Below are positions 34,881 to 46,634 of a DNA stretch of 64,000 bases, piece after piece. Numbering within the stretch: position 1 is the first letter of the stretch; each line of letters starts with the position of its first letter. A program made the position numbers and the translations under genes. Under the pieces are notes generated by a model. That model had not been told where the DNA came from and did no database searches. It saw only the letters and a list, made by a program, of their open reading frames with translations. This DNA is from Norana najaformis (Eukaryota; Annelida; Clitellata; Crassiclitellata; Hormogastridae): positions 34,902,573 through 34,966,572 of the forward strand of contig OZ029915.1 of assembly GCA_964023275.1 (NCBI GenBank), read 5' to 3'.

Positions 34881-36672
34881 CCAACTTAGTCAAGAGAGGC
34901 AGTCGGTCGAAATTATGAAAGGGAGTAGCTGAATTAGCTGAACTTCAGTTACTCATGTAGTGTAATGAGGTGTAATGTGATTCGATGCAATGTGATGTCA
35001 TGATGTCATGTGATTTAGTGTAGTGTTGTGCGGTATAGTGCATACCTTATTGCAGAGTAGTGTAGTGCTGTGTATCGTTGATGAGCTTAGCAAACCGTAA
35101 CACAATGCACGCCTATTCCTGATATGATACAGTATATCTCTTTTCAGTATCTTGGCATTTAGAGCAGCAAGGAATATTCAGCGCAACAAGGAAACGTTTG
35201 CTATAAATAAAGATACAAGTATTAAATTATTTATTCAGGAAAACCAACAAATCGAACAGATTGCTTGAAACTGGACGATGACTACATCGGATGACGTTTC
35301 CTCGAGGAATAGACACTTGAAAGTGCCACGGAAATTTATTAATGCACATTGGAGAGAAGTAGATTCTGAGAATATCTCTACGCTAGTATTAATGTTAGAT
35401 AAGATGAAGAAAAACAAAAAGAATAACAACAAGAACAGGAACAAAAGAAACAAGAAGAAGAACAACGATTATTAGAAGTAGAGGAAGAAAAAGAGTTCGA
35501 AGAGCAAAAAGAGAATGAGTAGGGAAAAGAAAAAGAGGAGGAAGAATAGAAGAAGGATGAGAACGAGGAGAAAGAGCAGAAGGGATTTTCCTTAGTTGAT
35601 GCCTTTCCCTTGCAAAACCCATGGGTCCACAAATTTCCCGCTGTCTCAAAGCCGAATAAGCTTTAAAGGCCGCAAATGCTCATTTACATCTGACTAATTA
35701 ATAGCCATTTATAGAGCGTCTCTGGAAGGTTCTTTAGAGGCTGTATATGAAATGCCCTTTGACAGCATCATGTACAGTACGGTCGACCAATTCGATGGAT
35801 GGTTGAGACGTGAGCCTATTGCGCATACAGCGAGACGATCCGAAGTAGGCCACTCGTGCTAGAGATCGTATCTGCATGCTTACGATGCCCCAGTTGCTCC
35901 ACAGATCCAGCTCCCTAGATTTAACACTGAGCAGTATATGCGTGACCGGCAAGAACGTTATCCCGTCCCACAAATTCTGACGGACAACTCTTCACAGTTG
36001 AGTGCACAAAGATTTCATTCAAAGCAGTGCCCTCAACGGCATCGTTAAAAGGTTGAGGCGTTAATAACCAGACGATGGGTAAAGATCCTTAAAAAGGCAT
36101 TATACAAATTTTTGTTTACAGTTGCAATCCAGCATTGACCAAGCACCACGAAACAAGAGGCTTTTAAGAAGCGCTATGCAGATCTTCTCTTACACTTACA
36201 CTTACAATGTGACACAACTTCGGACGTCAGCTTTTTAAGAGCATTTGTTCTTGGTATAAAAATTAGTTTCAGCTAACTTGCTTCAAGTGCCTTCAACTCT
36301 TGAATAGGCATCTAAAGTTGTTTAGAGAGTTGTAACGGTTGTTGTTAAATTTTGTTTTCATGCAACAGGGCCTACTTCCTAGCAGGCTGTTCCGCGAAAG
36401 ATTTTCGGTGCAACTGATTCCAATGATACTGAAACCGCGAAAGATGCTTCAAACACCTACTAGCATCATTTCCATGAATGCAATCAGTGGTATTGTAGGG
36501 CTTTCAAAAAACTCATTATCGTTACCGAAGTACTTACATCAAAACTTCGCGTGTCACGTCCATAAAAAACAAGTAAAGGGCGAAGCATGCTACGCAACCG
36601 TCGTTTACCTACAGCCTTGCAGGAAATAATGGACAATGAAATGTCGAATAAGCCTCGGTTTATTCGCGTGAT
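34881..36672. other. Intergenic DNA
   Basis: Degenerate TGTAATG/TGTAGTG repeats at about 34955-35075 and a purine-rich AAGAAG/GAAAAAG stretch at about 35400-35590. No gene is supported. Frames at 35235-35649 are composition effects. 36339-36629 (96 codons, plus) has no domain. Confidence 0.5.
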
Positions 36673-36897
36673 TTTTCTTGATTGACAATATTATAGACTG
36701 TTGATCAGACTTTTCTTGATTGACAATATTATAGACTGTTGATCAGACTTTTCTTGATTGACAATATTATAGACTGTTGATCAGACTTTTCTTGATTGAC
36801 AATATTATAGACTGTTGATCAGACTTTTCTTGATTGACAATATTATAGACTGTTGATCAGACTTTTCTTGATTGACAATATTATAGACTGTTGATCA
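36673..36897. repeat. 38-bp perfect minisatellite, 5.9 copies
   Basis: The unit begins TTTTCTTGATTGACAATATT and continues ATAGACTGTTGATCAGAC. Starts are at 36673, 36711, 36749, 36787, 36825 and 36863, with no substitutions seen between units. Such uniformity indicates recent expansion or an assembly-sensitive locus. Confidence 0.97.
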
Positions 36898-38674
36898 CTA
36901 TGGGTGTGAGAGTCGCATCAGAACGGTGGTATCTGCTTTTGTAGCCCTAGCTGCCCTTTGGATCACATGTATTAACGTTTTGAACTGTGGTTATCCAATG
37001 CAGTTTAAACATAGTTCTATTTTTCCATAGAAATTTGTGCGCATGCTGTTACTATTTCCAGTAAAACGAAACAGTTCATAGTCGAAAGTCAATTTACTCT
37101 TAACTATTCAGAGTAGATGTTTTTGCATTTGTGGCTTCACTTATTCTGGAGCTCAGACACAGATTCACTCCTCCATGCGCTAAACACGAATTAACCTACT
37201 TTGTCTTTAAAAATATTTCTGCCTGCCTTATATACTGTAGATAGCAAAGCCCTCCCGATCTGAGCGTTTAGAGGGTAAATTCTATGACACTTCAAAAGGC
37301 GTAATAAATTCCGCAGCGGGGGGGGGGGGGGTCAACGGAGACTGCAGTCCCTTCAGTTGTCGGCGTTGGAGTGACGCAATGACCTGACCCTGCTTCGGCC
37401 GGTGGCAATATTTAAACGCCAACTTCTTTTACCAGAGCAGCAATAAAAATTCCAGCATATAGAAATGCATAGATCATTTCCGGCAAGGTATGATTGGACT
37501 GCGGTCCCAGGTCGACGACGAGGAACTTCGGACGACCATAGATTTCCAGGCGGCTTTGAAGTAACTCGTCTTACAATCATCGAACATTTGCCTTCAAATA
37601 AAGACCTATGATGCAATATGCGCCTCACAATCACAGCACGAGGAGCGCTGTGTTTACTGAAACTTGCAGCAAGATGCACCCAGAGAAGTATTCTGCCGTC
37701 ATTGCTTGCCTTATACGAACGTAACATCACAAATAAATGTTTAGCCAGTAGCTCGAGATATGTCGTGTAATGTTTTTTGATATATGACAATGTAATGTAA
37801 TGTGAAAATTGTTTCAGCGTGCATGCTTAAGTTGTACACGTGAATTTCTGGCTGCGTTGAAGTAAAACAAGCTAATTCCCTACAATCGCAGCATCCATTA
37901 GGTCATACTAAGGACTACAAGGCGGAATCGATTTGTTTTACGCACTTGACGTTTAGCTCTGTGTGTATGTATGTGTGTGTTTGGCATCGGTGCTACCAAT
38001 ATAAGTACCGATATGTCTCTGGGCGTTTTTCAAACCTCCAACGTCTCTTCACATAAGGCAGTGCCTTACTTATTATTTTGGCCGAAAACTAAATTTAACT
38101 AATTTTCTTGAAACCGTAGAGGCTGTAATAAAAAGTGGGTCTAAGAAATATACTTGTAAGAGTTTCTTGCTGATTCTTTTGGAAATTCATCGAAGGCACA
38201 GGATGAGTAATTTTCCAAAACAGAGTTCCGTTGTTTGCGTAGGAAGAGTTTTGGACGAAATGAAACTCTAACAGACTGAGGGCGCTTGACCTAGAGTATA
38301 GAGTTGCTGCGAAGACGAGAACAAGAAATTTAAGAAACAAAACTTCCCATTCAAAAGTTTTTGGCTGAGATTTCATAAGTTAAACATCCACGCACTTATT
38401 TCTGATTAAAAGCAGACTGAATCTCAAAGAGCATGAATACTGATTCTGAATGAAACTCAGCCTGCACAGCTTTCACTAGGTTTTTGTATCTGTATCTTAT
38501 TAAAAAGACACATCTGCTTTGTTTTGCATGTCGAAATCGGCTCATAATATTGTACGTCATGTACATACATCTGTTTCGGAGAATATACAGTGTCAAAATG
38601 TTATTCCATGAATATCTAAGCAATTGCGTTGTAGCAAGTTGATCATAGTCGAGATTTTTAAACGGGAAAATAAA
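36898..38674. other. Intergenic DNA with a G14 run
   Basis: Holds a mononucleotide G14 at 37318-37331. Minus-strand frames at 37353-37790 and 38095-38376 contain no recognised domain. Confidence 0.5.
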
Positions 38675-38740
38675 TGTTGTGTAGTAACCTAGTCGACTGA
38701 CTGTACAGGGGTTGATGGTTCGATCCCTACCGAGAACGAA
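38675..38740 (+). other. Pol III A/B-box-like pair, possible tRNA-derived SINE head
   Basis: A B-box match GGTTCGATCCC at 38717-38727 is preceded about 30 bp upstream by an A-box-like 'agtaacctagtcgactga'. The arrangement suits a tRNA-derived SINE. No cloverleaf forms well, and the SINE body and tail were not delimited. Confidence 0.3.
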
Positions 38741-38949
38741 AGATGTTTCTCGTTTTTTCTGCTGCCTTAGAGCTGGGTACGTAGTCGGTTCAGTGATGAC
38801 AGAGGACCCTGGCATCGCGCTCAGTGGGAGATCAGACGGTAAAGTCCAAATTGAGGCGATTAAATTACGACTTTCATTCCAAGACGGCGACTTTGTCATT
38901 AAAATCCATCTAACCGGATTACGTGAACAGTTAAGTGCATCTGCTACTC

Positions 38950-39270
38950 GTCCTCCTTCATTCTTCTTTTCTTCCTCTTCGTCTTCCTCTTCTCTCTTTT
39001 TCTGTCTTCCTATCCTCATTTGTTTCTCTTTCGTTTATTGATTTCATCCTCTTATTTTAGCCTTTGGTTTATCTTCATCTTCTTCTTGTTCGTCTTTTTC
39101 TTCTTGTTCTTCTTGTGCTTCTTTTTCTTTTTGTTCTTCTTTTTCTTCTTGTTCTTGTTCTTCTCCTCCTCCTTTTTAATTAACGTTTTTCAGTCGCTTG
39201 TCTTCTTTTTTCTCCTCACAACCCCTCTATGTGAATTTTCTTCTCCTCCTCTTCCTACTCCTCCTCACCC
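38950..39270. repeat. TTC/CTT pyrimidine-rich low-complexity DNA
   Basis: Repeated TTCTTC, CTTCTTGTTC and CTCCTCCT blocks. Phe/Ser-rich frames are composition effects. Confidence 0.85.
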
Positions 39271-39804
39271 ATCATAACGGCCACCACCTTCTTTGCAGCT
39301 GCTCGATGGTTGGCCACCGATGCCACAAATAGTTCGTAAAATATGTAGAATATCGACTGTTTGGCAGGTCTCTCATAGTTGACGCAATTAGGCGAAAGAA
39401 TATTAGAAAAGATCTTATGGGAATCAACCAGCATTAGAGGAAAGTTTGGAGACATCTGTCGCCTCACTTGCTATTATCTCACTTCGCGCATTTAAAGTAT
39501 ATTTTCCAATAAAATCACAGTTTCATTTAATCGGATTGACAATGCGGGGCTTCCAAAATGCGATATAAAAATTATCTAACGGATGACCCAGCACAAGACC
39601 TAAAAGTGGTTTTGATGTTTTCCTTTTATAAATAATGGCAAAGCTGATTGTCCAACACACTTATCGAATACGTAAACCGCGGATTAATTGATCTGAGTTC
39701 AAACATATAATTACTGTAAGACTGACGTAGGAAATGAAATGCTTCGCTACTACTTAACCTATTCCTCAAAGGTAATATGTCAATAAATGTAAATTAAATT
39801 TAAG

Positions 39805-39905
39805 CATACAGCTCATTCACCGGCGCTCAGTGAAAACAAAACTGGAAAAGCCGAGCTATTGGCAAAACTTGTTCATTTGCATTCATTTGCGGTGCCTGCA
39901 GATAC
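39805..39905 (-). mobile_element. (GATTAC)n-tailed repeat family, copy 3 (internal fragment)
   Basis: On the minus strand 'ttttgttttcactgagcgc' and 'ggtgaatgagctgta' match 'ttttgttttgactgagcgc' and 'gcgaataagctggt' in copy 1. The terminal tail is missing or decayed. Confidence 0.5.
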
Positions 39906-40264
39906 GCGATTATGAGGACTGATTGGCTAATACAATCTGAACCCAAGACCATGATGCCAGTGATGTCATTATTTACGCATGGGTGGCCCGAGATTTATGC
40001 TCGATACAGCGAGATTAATAACTGATCCTGACAGCCAGAAAATCGAATTATTGGTATGCACTGACTTTAAGAGTTCTTGGATATAATGAGCATTTTCCTG
40101 CCGCTTTCAACCCGCAGCAAATTGATCAACGGATCGGATGTTTTGCAAATTGAGAACTCAGCAACAATGTAGACCAAAGAATAAAAGACCTTAAAATACG
40201 AGAAATCGCATTCGCACGAGACACTTTTATGACTTGTATGCAGAATGAATTCAGACAATCTACT
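39906..40264. other. Intergenic DNA
   Basis: No gene recognised. Confidence 0.5.
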
Positions 40265-40460
40265 TTCGATGGCCTATCTAAATGCGATCGTTTCTTATCT
40301 AATCTAATGATTAGATTATAATCTAAACTAATTCAATCTTATCCAACCTTACCCTTTCCTATCATAATCTAGACTGATTTGATCTGATCTAATCTGTTCC
40401 GATTTTTATCCCATTAGGTCTGATCAGTTCTATTCAATTCTATTCCATTCTAAAGTAATT
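40265..40460. repeat. Degenerate TCTAATC / GATCTGATCT repeat
   Basis: Many imperfect TCTAATC, TTAGATT and TCTGATC words in both orientations. It may descend from the pentamer tail of an (ATTAG)n LINE, but no 3' UTR block of that family is attached. Confidence 0.6.
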
Positions 40461-40829
40461 TGAAGATTATTATCATTACAACCAAGGCTTCAATCGAGGA
40501 TCTCAATTCACACGGCTCTCATTCAAACGATCAGCGGTGATGTAGTATCATCCCAGATGAAAATCAATAAAAAAATGGTCAGGGTCAAGGACATGCGTCG
40601 GTCACCATAGAAACCATCGGCCGGCATAGCAGTTAATCATGGTTCAAAGGTTTTCAGAGACCCCTCAGTCACGTGACTATAGGGAGACGCAATTGCGGAT
40701 TTTATGAACCAGTTCTAAAAGAGAAGAGACCTGCTAACAGCATACTAAACTACAAATACAAGCACTTGAGCAATCCTGCGGGTACCCAGAACTTTATAGT
40801 TGCGCTTCTGACAGACTTACCAGAACTGG

Positions 40830-40905
40830 CCTGGTTAGCTACATTGGTAAACGCGTGCGTCAATGCGCCTCTAATCGTGAGGATGCCGGTTCGCACGCCG
40901 ATAGA
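40830..40905 (+). other. Possible tRNA-derived SINE head
   Basis: An A-box-like TAGCTACATTGG (about 40835-40847) is followed by CCTCTAATCGTGAGG, which pairs as a short anticodon-type stem-loop. A B-box-like CCGGTTCGCACGCC is at about 40885-40899. The T-stem does not pair properly, so this is a degraded tRNA-like sequence at best. Confidence 0.35.
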
Positions 40906-41084
40906 GACTATACAGTATTTCAGATATTTAAATCTCGGGCTAGCAGGGTCGTACACGGGGGCCTTTAGATGGTGTCGGGCCCATTCAAATGGGCAACGGT
41001 GGTGAAGGATCTCACCCGATCAATTAATTGAAAAATGAGCAGGATCTAGGTCATACGATCACTATAGAACAACGTTACATTTAC

Positions 41085-41285
41085 ATTGCACCTTAAACAC
41101 AACCCACCCTAGCCTCCTTTTTCCTCCTCTCTCTGGTCTCCTGGCAACCGGACTTGTTTCTTGATATGGCATCTTGGATAACCCTACGGACTTGACGCAG
41201 CGCTCGTGAATAAGCTGGTGCCCTGCGCTTAGCTTTAAATCAACGCTTTAGAAATTTCGAGTTTCGGATTCCGATTACGACTGCA
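41085..41285 (+). mobile_element. (GATTAC)n-tailed repeat family, copy 4
   Basis: Plus strand: 'cttaaacacaacccacc', 'caaccggacttg', 'acttgacgcagcgctcgt', 'gaataagctggtgccctgcg', 'tcgagttt' and a GATTCCGATTACGA tail. It is near-identical in block order to copy 5. Confidence 0.8.
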
Positions 41286-42800
41286 CCATTGTCGGTGTTG
41301 TGTTGCCCAGAACATTCGTTAGATGGCGTCTACTTACATGTCGTTTCAGACTGAGGTATTCTCTGCTACATGTTTAAGAGTGGTACTATTCGCATATGCC
41401 TGTGTGAGTATTAAATTCACTGAATAATAAATAATTAATAATTTAGCAACTTCTACAGCGTCGATATTTAGGGCCAAAGGCATAAATCAAGCTGTATAGT
41501 CAGATCAGCATTAAGTAAATGAGTCCACTGAATCTCAGAATAAACCTTCGGAGCTTTTGTTCAGATAGGCTTAAATTAATGAAGCTGAGAATTTCTTAGA
41601 TAAGGTAAGGTAGACGTCAACTGCCATGGGAGCCATAAGTTGTCGTTAAACAATGGAAACTAGTTCTGCTCAGATAATTGCATACACCATAGAAACACGG
41701 AATGGGATAGGCTGCATGAAGGAATGAGAAAGTATACAATAGGCTTTAAATTTTAATGACATTGAATCAAAGCAATAAATGATGTCGGAAAAGGCCAGTT
41801 ATAATAGGCATCGAACTGACGTATTCTCTACGTATTATTTTGGATTGGGTTGGAATTGCCGAATAATGGGGTGAAAACCGCATGTTTCTATCACAAATAG
41901 TTAAAGATGTAGCTGTCTTCATGGAAATCGCGAGTTAAAGTTTTCCATAACTGTGACCCAACTTAAGTCGCTGTGCCTGGGGTCGTGAATGTTTATTAGA
42001 ATTGTAACTTTGTGCTTATTTTTGACTCCTTTGAGACTGCCATCAATTAATATCAAACTGGCTAAAAAATATTTGCAACACTTTTTAATTTGCATTATAA
42101 TCGATGTACACGAATTGAAATTAAGGCACCTAGGAACATGTTTAATTTTAAGTTTCTGTTGCAGGGCATCGTAATAAAATTTATACAAAAAATACTTACA
42201 TAGCGAAACTCTACATAAGAACTTAGTTTGATAGCTACCGCAACAAGGAATATGAATACGAAAGAACTCATTTTGAACCATTTTACTCCTATTTGTTTTC
42301 TTAGCGCATTTCTCGCAAATTTAATTTTCCGACTATATGAAGGTTTTCTCATGCACGAACACACAGATTCTCCAAGAAAACAGATTTGAAAACAGGCGGC
42401 GTAAGAAATACTTGTCTTTGATGTGATGTTGTATTAGCATCTGCGGATAAGAGCAGTGTTCTGCCAGCTGTATGCTAAAACTGCCTAAGATCGAAGATAT
42501 TAGTTCCAGTTGCTGTCAGGACTGTTCAATCAGGGACGCAACATGAAATCAGCTAAAACATACACTCGATGGACGGTAATTGTATTTGTTTTTTCAACAC
42601 TTCCAAAACAGCTGTCACTGAAGGCACGGCTAGTAAGGTGCAGATAATTTTTAAATAACTTAACTGAGTGCATCGCAGGAGCTCAGGAATTCAGCCGAGT
42701 CAGCCGCATTTTCAGGTTTTTTCTAAATCACTTAATCTAATTAAGAATTCTTAAACTACGTGTTGAGGTATATGACAGCAAAACGAAGTTGTTTAAAAGA
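41286..42800. other. Intergenic DNA
   Basis: AT-rich, with no recognised gene. Frames at 41919-42364 (minus) lack domains. A faint (ATTAG)-family-like block ('acttctacagcgtcgatatt') is at about 41450. Confidence 0.45.
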
Positions 42801-42905
42801 TCATAATAATAGTTGAATCCCCTAGGTGAATAGAGATCTGTCAGTTGAGCGGAATTCTCTTCATAATAATAGTTGCATCCCCTGTCAGTTGAGCGGCATT
42901 CTCTT
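42801..42905. repeat. Imperfect tandem duplication (60 and 45 bp)
   Basis: 'tcataataatagttg.atcc' and 'tgtcagttgagcgg.attc' recur from 42861. The second unit lacks about 16 bp in the middle. Confidence 0.9.
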
Positions 42906-43589
42906 TAGATTCAAACGTTGAAATGCACGGCGCATGCACAGGAAAAGGAGATGGTCCGATCTAGAACACGAAGCATTATACTCGCCACAGATGTTCACAG
43001 TTGAAGTTTCCAGGAAAATGTTATGTGCCAACGTATGTAGCGCTCTCTAGGTTTAAATGCACTGCTGTGTATGTAAACTACTGACGTGAAAGAAAAGAGC
43101 CGAAAAGCAAGAAATAAGGCAAATTTTCCTAATATTTCAACAGTCTTAAAGTAATATTTCAAATGGCAGACATTGGATTCTATTAAAATATATCGAATTC
43201 TTCTTTGTAGCCACGTACAAGCTATGATATTCCGTATACGTTTAAACTGCATTTCGGTGTTCGTATTGCAGTTAAGTATTAAAACACAACGCATTCTTTA
43301 AACTGACGAGCATAGTTGAGGTTTTCTGTAAAAAAACTAACTATTCATCTAATATCGGAATTTTAAAAACACTAAAAAATAAATGCCACATAAACCAATG
43401 AGCCTAATTGAGTTTTCTTGCAGCACAATCGAAGGTGGGTTCAAGCGATGTATCTTTTTCTGTGTGCACGTTCGTGTCTTCCTCTCTATGTGCCTCTGTA
43501 TATGACCAGTGAGCGTGCGTTAGAGGCGTATCAAGATGCGACGCTGAAAATGTAGGAAATAATAATTTCATGATGCAACTGGTGCCAAT
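42906..43589. other. Intergenic DNA
   Basis: No gene recognised. Confidence 0.5.
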
Positions 43590-43668
43590 GATGTTGGTGA
43601 TGTTGTTGTTGTTGTTGATGATGATGATGAAGATGATGAAGATGATGATGATGATGATGATGATGATT
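43590..43668. repeat. (GTT)n(GAT)n trinucleotide array
   Basis: GTT repeats pass into GAT/GAA repeats of about 18 units. Confidence 0.95.
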
Positions 43669-43774
43669 AGATTATGGCGCTGGTAGGCACAGTGAAGAAT
43701 GGAATACCCGCAGCTCCCATTTTGAGCCAGTGCAACCTTTAATCCTTTTTTGGTCATTATATGAGCACATATTC

Positions 43775-43980
43775 TCTCAGCTTAAACACAACCCACCATA
43801 ATAGATAATCTCTCCCTTCTCTCTCTGGTCTTCAGGCAACCGGACTTGGTTCTTGACATGGCATATTTGGACAACCCCACGGACTTGACGCAGCGCTCGT
43901 AAATAAGCTGGTGCCCTGCGCTTAACTTTTAAGTAGCGCTTCAGAATTTTCGAGTTTACGATTACGATTACGAAATTCTA
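43775..43980 (+). mobile_element. (GATTAC)n-tailed repeat family, copy 5
   Basis: Block for block the same as copy 4 (cttaaacacaacccacc; caaccggacttgg; ggacttgacgcagcgctcgt; aataagctggtgccctgcg), ending in TTTACGATTACGATTACGA. It lies just downstream of the poly(A) signal of the potassium-channel gene. Confidence 0.82.
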
Positions 43981-44002
43981 GTGGAAGTTTAAAAAGATGC
44001 CC

Positions 44003-44008
44003 TTTATT
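44003..44008 (-). terminator. Candidate poly(A) signal of the K2P gene
   Basis: AATAAA on the minus strand, 130 bp downstream of the K2P stop codon at 44138-44140, which is a plausible length for a short 3' UTR. No experimental support. Confidence 0.45.
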
Positions 44009-44137
44009 TGAATTGTTGTGGTCGTTATAGTGCATCTTCGGAAAGACCTTTTAAATCCCGAGACTGTGCTTCTGAGTGGTTTCTGTAGAGGCGTGTAAAC
44101 AGTTGTATGCGAACCTTGACTTTTTCAAATTCATGTC

Positions 44138-46419
44138 CTACACGCGTCGTCCGTCGTCTTTGAGAAGCCCTAGTTTCTGTCCGATATATTTACACTTTTC
44201 CTTGACCTCTTCCTGCATCAGATTGAAGCACATGGCCAGCAGTGACAGTCCAATGACAAGCCACAGAGCACACAGGACCAGCTTCTCCCACTCCGTCATG
44301 TCCGACCCGGGCACGATGTCTCCGAGCCCTATCGTACTGAGCGTAATGAAGCAAAAGTAGGACCCGGTCAGCAGGTCCCAGCCCTCCCACCCGGCAAACA
44401 GACAAGACCCGCTTAACGTGTAACCAGCGATTATGATCAGACAAACATAAACTGGAACGGTGATCTTCTCCTCAGTCTCACTCAGGTTTTCGTCGTAATC
44501 GAACGCATCATCCAAAAGGATTATCGGGAGGTCATCTCCTCCGTCCAAGTCCTTCAAGTTTCCGTCGCCTTCCTCTTCCAGTAAATCCTTGTTGGAGTCG
44601 TCTGGCCAAAGGTTGATCGTCGTGTCCATTCCGTTACAAGTGACGACGTTTGCTGACGTCATTTCCGGCCGGTCGTCGCTGCTGTAGTCGGGTAGCAAGG
44701 TGCCGGCTGAAGACACATCGGAAGACAGTTCGGTCGTCTTCATGGTACTAAAGGCGGAACAGTTAAATGAGTGCGAGTTCTTGCGATGCGGCGAGAGCTG
44801 CTTCGGCGGAGATAAGAGGTCCATTTGGGCGCTGGTCAATAGCTCTCTCGAAGGTCGCAATCGACTACCTGTTCCCGGGTGCCTCAATACCATGATTTTC
44901 GCATCGCTTAATGGTCTTCTGCTGATAGGCAGGGTATTGGAGCGAACTAGTCTGTCTCTGAAAGCGTCTTCCTCGCTCTGAGTCCGATTGCGTCTTCGCT
45001 TCGCCTTCTTCTTCGATCCGTGTCTGGCATTTTGCACACTGCGAGATCTTTTAGGTGTCTCAGAAACGATCAGATTGATGCTATTGTCGCCGGAATTTCT
45101 GTTCGCGAAAACAGTCTTAGGCGACGTTTCTTGGTCTGACTGGACAACTTTATCGGTCTTCTTTAGATACTTCTTTTCCTTTTTCTGCATTTTCTTGTCT
45201 GTGGTCGACTGTTGTCTTTTATCGATCGATTTTAAAGGTTCAGTCGATTTTTCGTTGTTCTGTTCTTCGCCACAAGACAGATTCACCAATTCAACCGCCT
45301 TTGGTTGTTGCTCGCTTTGTTCCGACTTTGCCGGTTGAAGGTCTTGGTCGTTAATTTTCTGCTTCAACATCTCTGTACAAGACCAGCGCGAATTTTTCCT
45401 AGAAGCGCCGTACTCTTCGAAGATGTCCGACTCCTTGGCATGCATGAACTGCAAAAGAAGTGTTGTGTCGTCGTCTATATCATCTTCGAGTCGTATGAAG
45501 TCGTTTTGGTTGTCGTCCTGATCTATGTAATCGTCATAGATGATGTCCGTTTCCAGGATCGAATCTTCGTCGGCAACAATGTCTGTCTCTCTGACACTGT
45601 CTCTGTCTCTCTCATCCATCAGGATGTCCGTTTCTCTGACACTGTCTCTATCGTCCATTAGGATATCAGTTTCTTGAAGGTTTTCATACTCCTGAATGTT
45701 TTCGCTTTCTCCTTCACGCTTCCTTGATCTTCCGTCTTCTGTGCTGCAACAGCTGACTAGTGACCCTTCCTGGCGAACTAACAGATCGTCCTTTGTTGCT
45801 ATCGGTTTGTCAGGCGAACTGCTTTGATCGGACTCTTCCTTGACTTTCGGTTTATCAGTCGAATCGGACTTTTTCCTGGTCTTTTCCGGACGACATATCT
45901 TATTCGTTTGGTTCTTTTCGTCCTGCAGGTCGCTCTTATCCGGGTGACTGCCGGATGAGGAACTAGATCCGGCGCAGTCGTCGACCAAAGGCATTTCGAG
46001 AAGACTCTTCTGTGAAGTCACGTCGTCGTCGACGAAGTTCGCTGACCAGGATGTCTCATCCTCGACCGTCGACGTGTAATTCACGTATTCTGCGTCCGAC
46101 TGATTCCTTGTCGTCGGTCCGTTCAGCACAACATCCGGTATGACGTCATCCGCCGTGGGAAGTCCAAGGCGGAGGTTCTTGCGAGCGGAAATAAGTTGCT
46201 GCTTGCGCCGGTTCTTGAGCCGCTGGTGATTCTTCTTCTTGTCGCACTCCTGGCAGCAGCAGATGTCGCAGCAGATCTTCTTGTAGAACAACCGGAAGCA
46301 GTCGGCCAGGAAGTTACCAATGTTGGAAAGATAGAGGAAGGTCAGAGGGATGCCGACGAGTGCGTAGAGGATCGTCAGCAATCGACCCCACCCAGTTTTC
46401 GGGGCGATGTGACCGTAAC
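44138..46419 (-). CDS. Two-pore-domain potassium channel (K2P), last exon
   Basis: This encodes the larger part of a K2P leak channel of the plasma membrane. The exon opens (phase 1) inside the first selectivity filter: the intron ends TTTCTGATAG and the exon begins GT-TAC-GGT, completing G|YG of [12 protein letters not shown]. Intron placement at this glycine is known for K2P genes. In exon numbering, M2 is about residues 14-42 ([20 protein letters not shown]), then a Cys/Lys-rich start of the loop ([14 protein letters not shown]). A very long, charged, Ser/Asp/Glu-rich M2-M3 cytoplasmic loop runs from about 45 to 650. M3 is about 652-676, the second pore helix and filter are [13 protein letters not shown] (about 692-704), M4 is about 711-733, and the tail is short and basic. 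The first transmembrane segment and pore helix lie in upstream exons that were not found. The long loop resembles TRESK/TWK-type invertebrate channels, but the subfamily is not assigned. No stops or frameshifts. Confidence 0.93.
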
Positions 46420-46634
46420 CTATCAGAAACGAAGACATACATACGATAAATGACAACATATAGCATTGAATTTTACTGAGATATATGACGATAATGATAA
46501 TAACGACGACAGCTACGATGACTATGACGATGTTGATGATGATGATGACGACGACGACGATGATTATGATGACATTAATAATAATAATAAATACCGAAAA
46601 ATTAGACATTCTGAGGACTTGGCTTGATTTTGTA
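46420..46634 (-). other. K2P intron, 3' part, with GAT/GAC repeats
   Basis: Sequence upstream of the acceptor at 46420-46421 on the channel strand. 46486-46592 is an imperfect GAT/GAC/AAT trinucleotide array. The open frame continues through it only because the repeat lacks stops, giving an Ile/Val-rich artefact. A pyrimidine-rich GTCTTCGTTTCTGATAG precedes the exon. Confidence 0.75.

Noticed and set aside
35235..35649. Phe/Ser-rich and Lys-rich ORFs
   Set aside because: They mirror a purine-rich tract and occur in several overlapping frames.
44700..46453. Plus-strand ORFs of 85-118 codons opposite K2P
   Set aside because: Antisense shadows of a conserved coding exon, with no motifs of their own.
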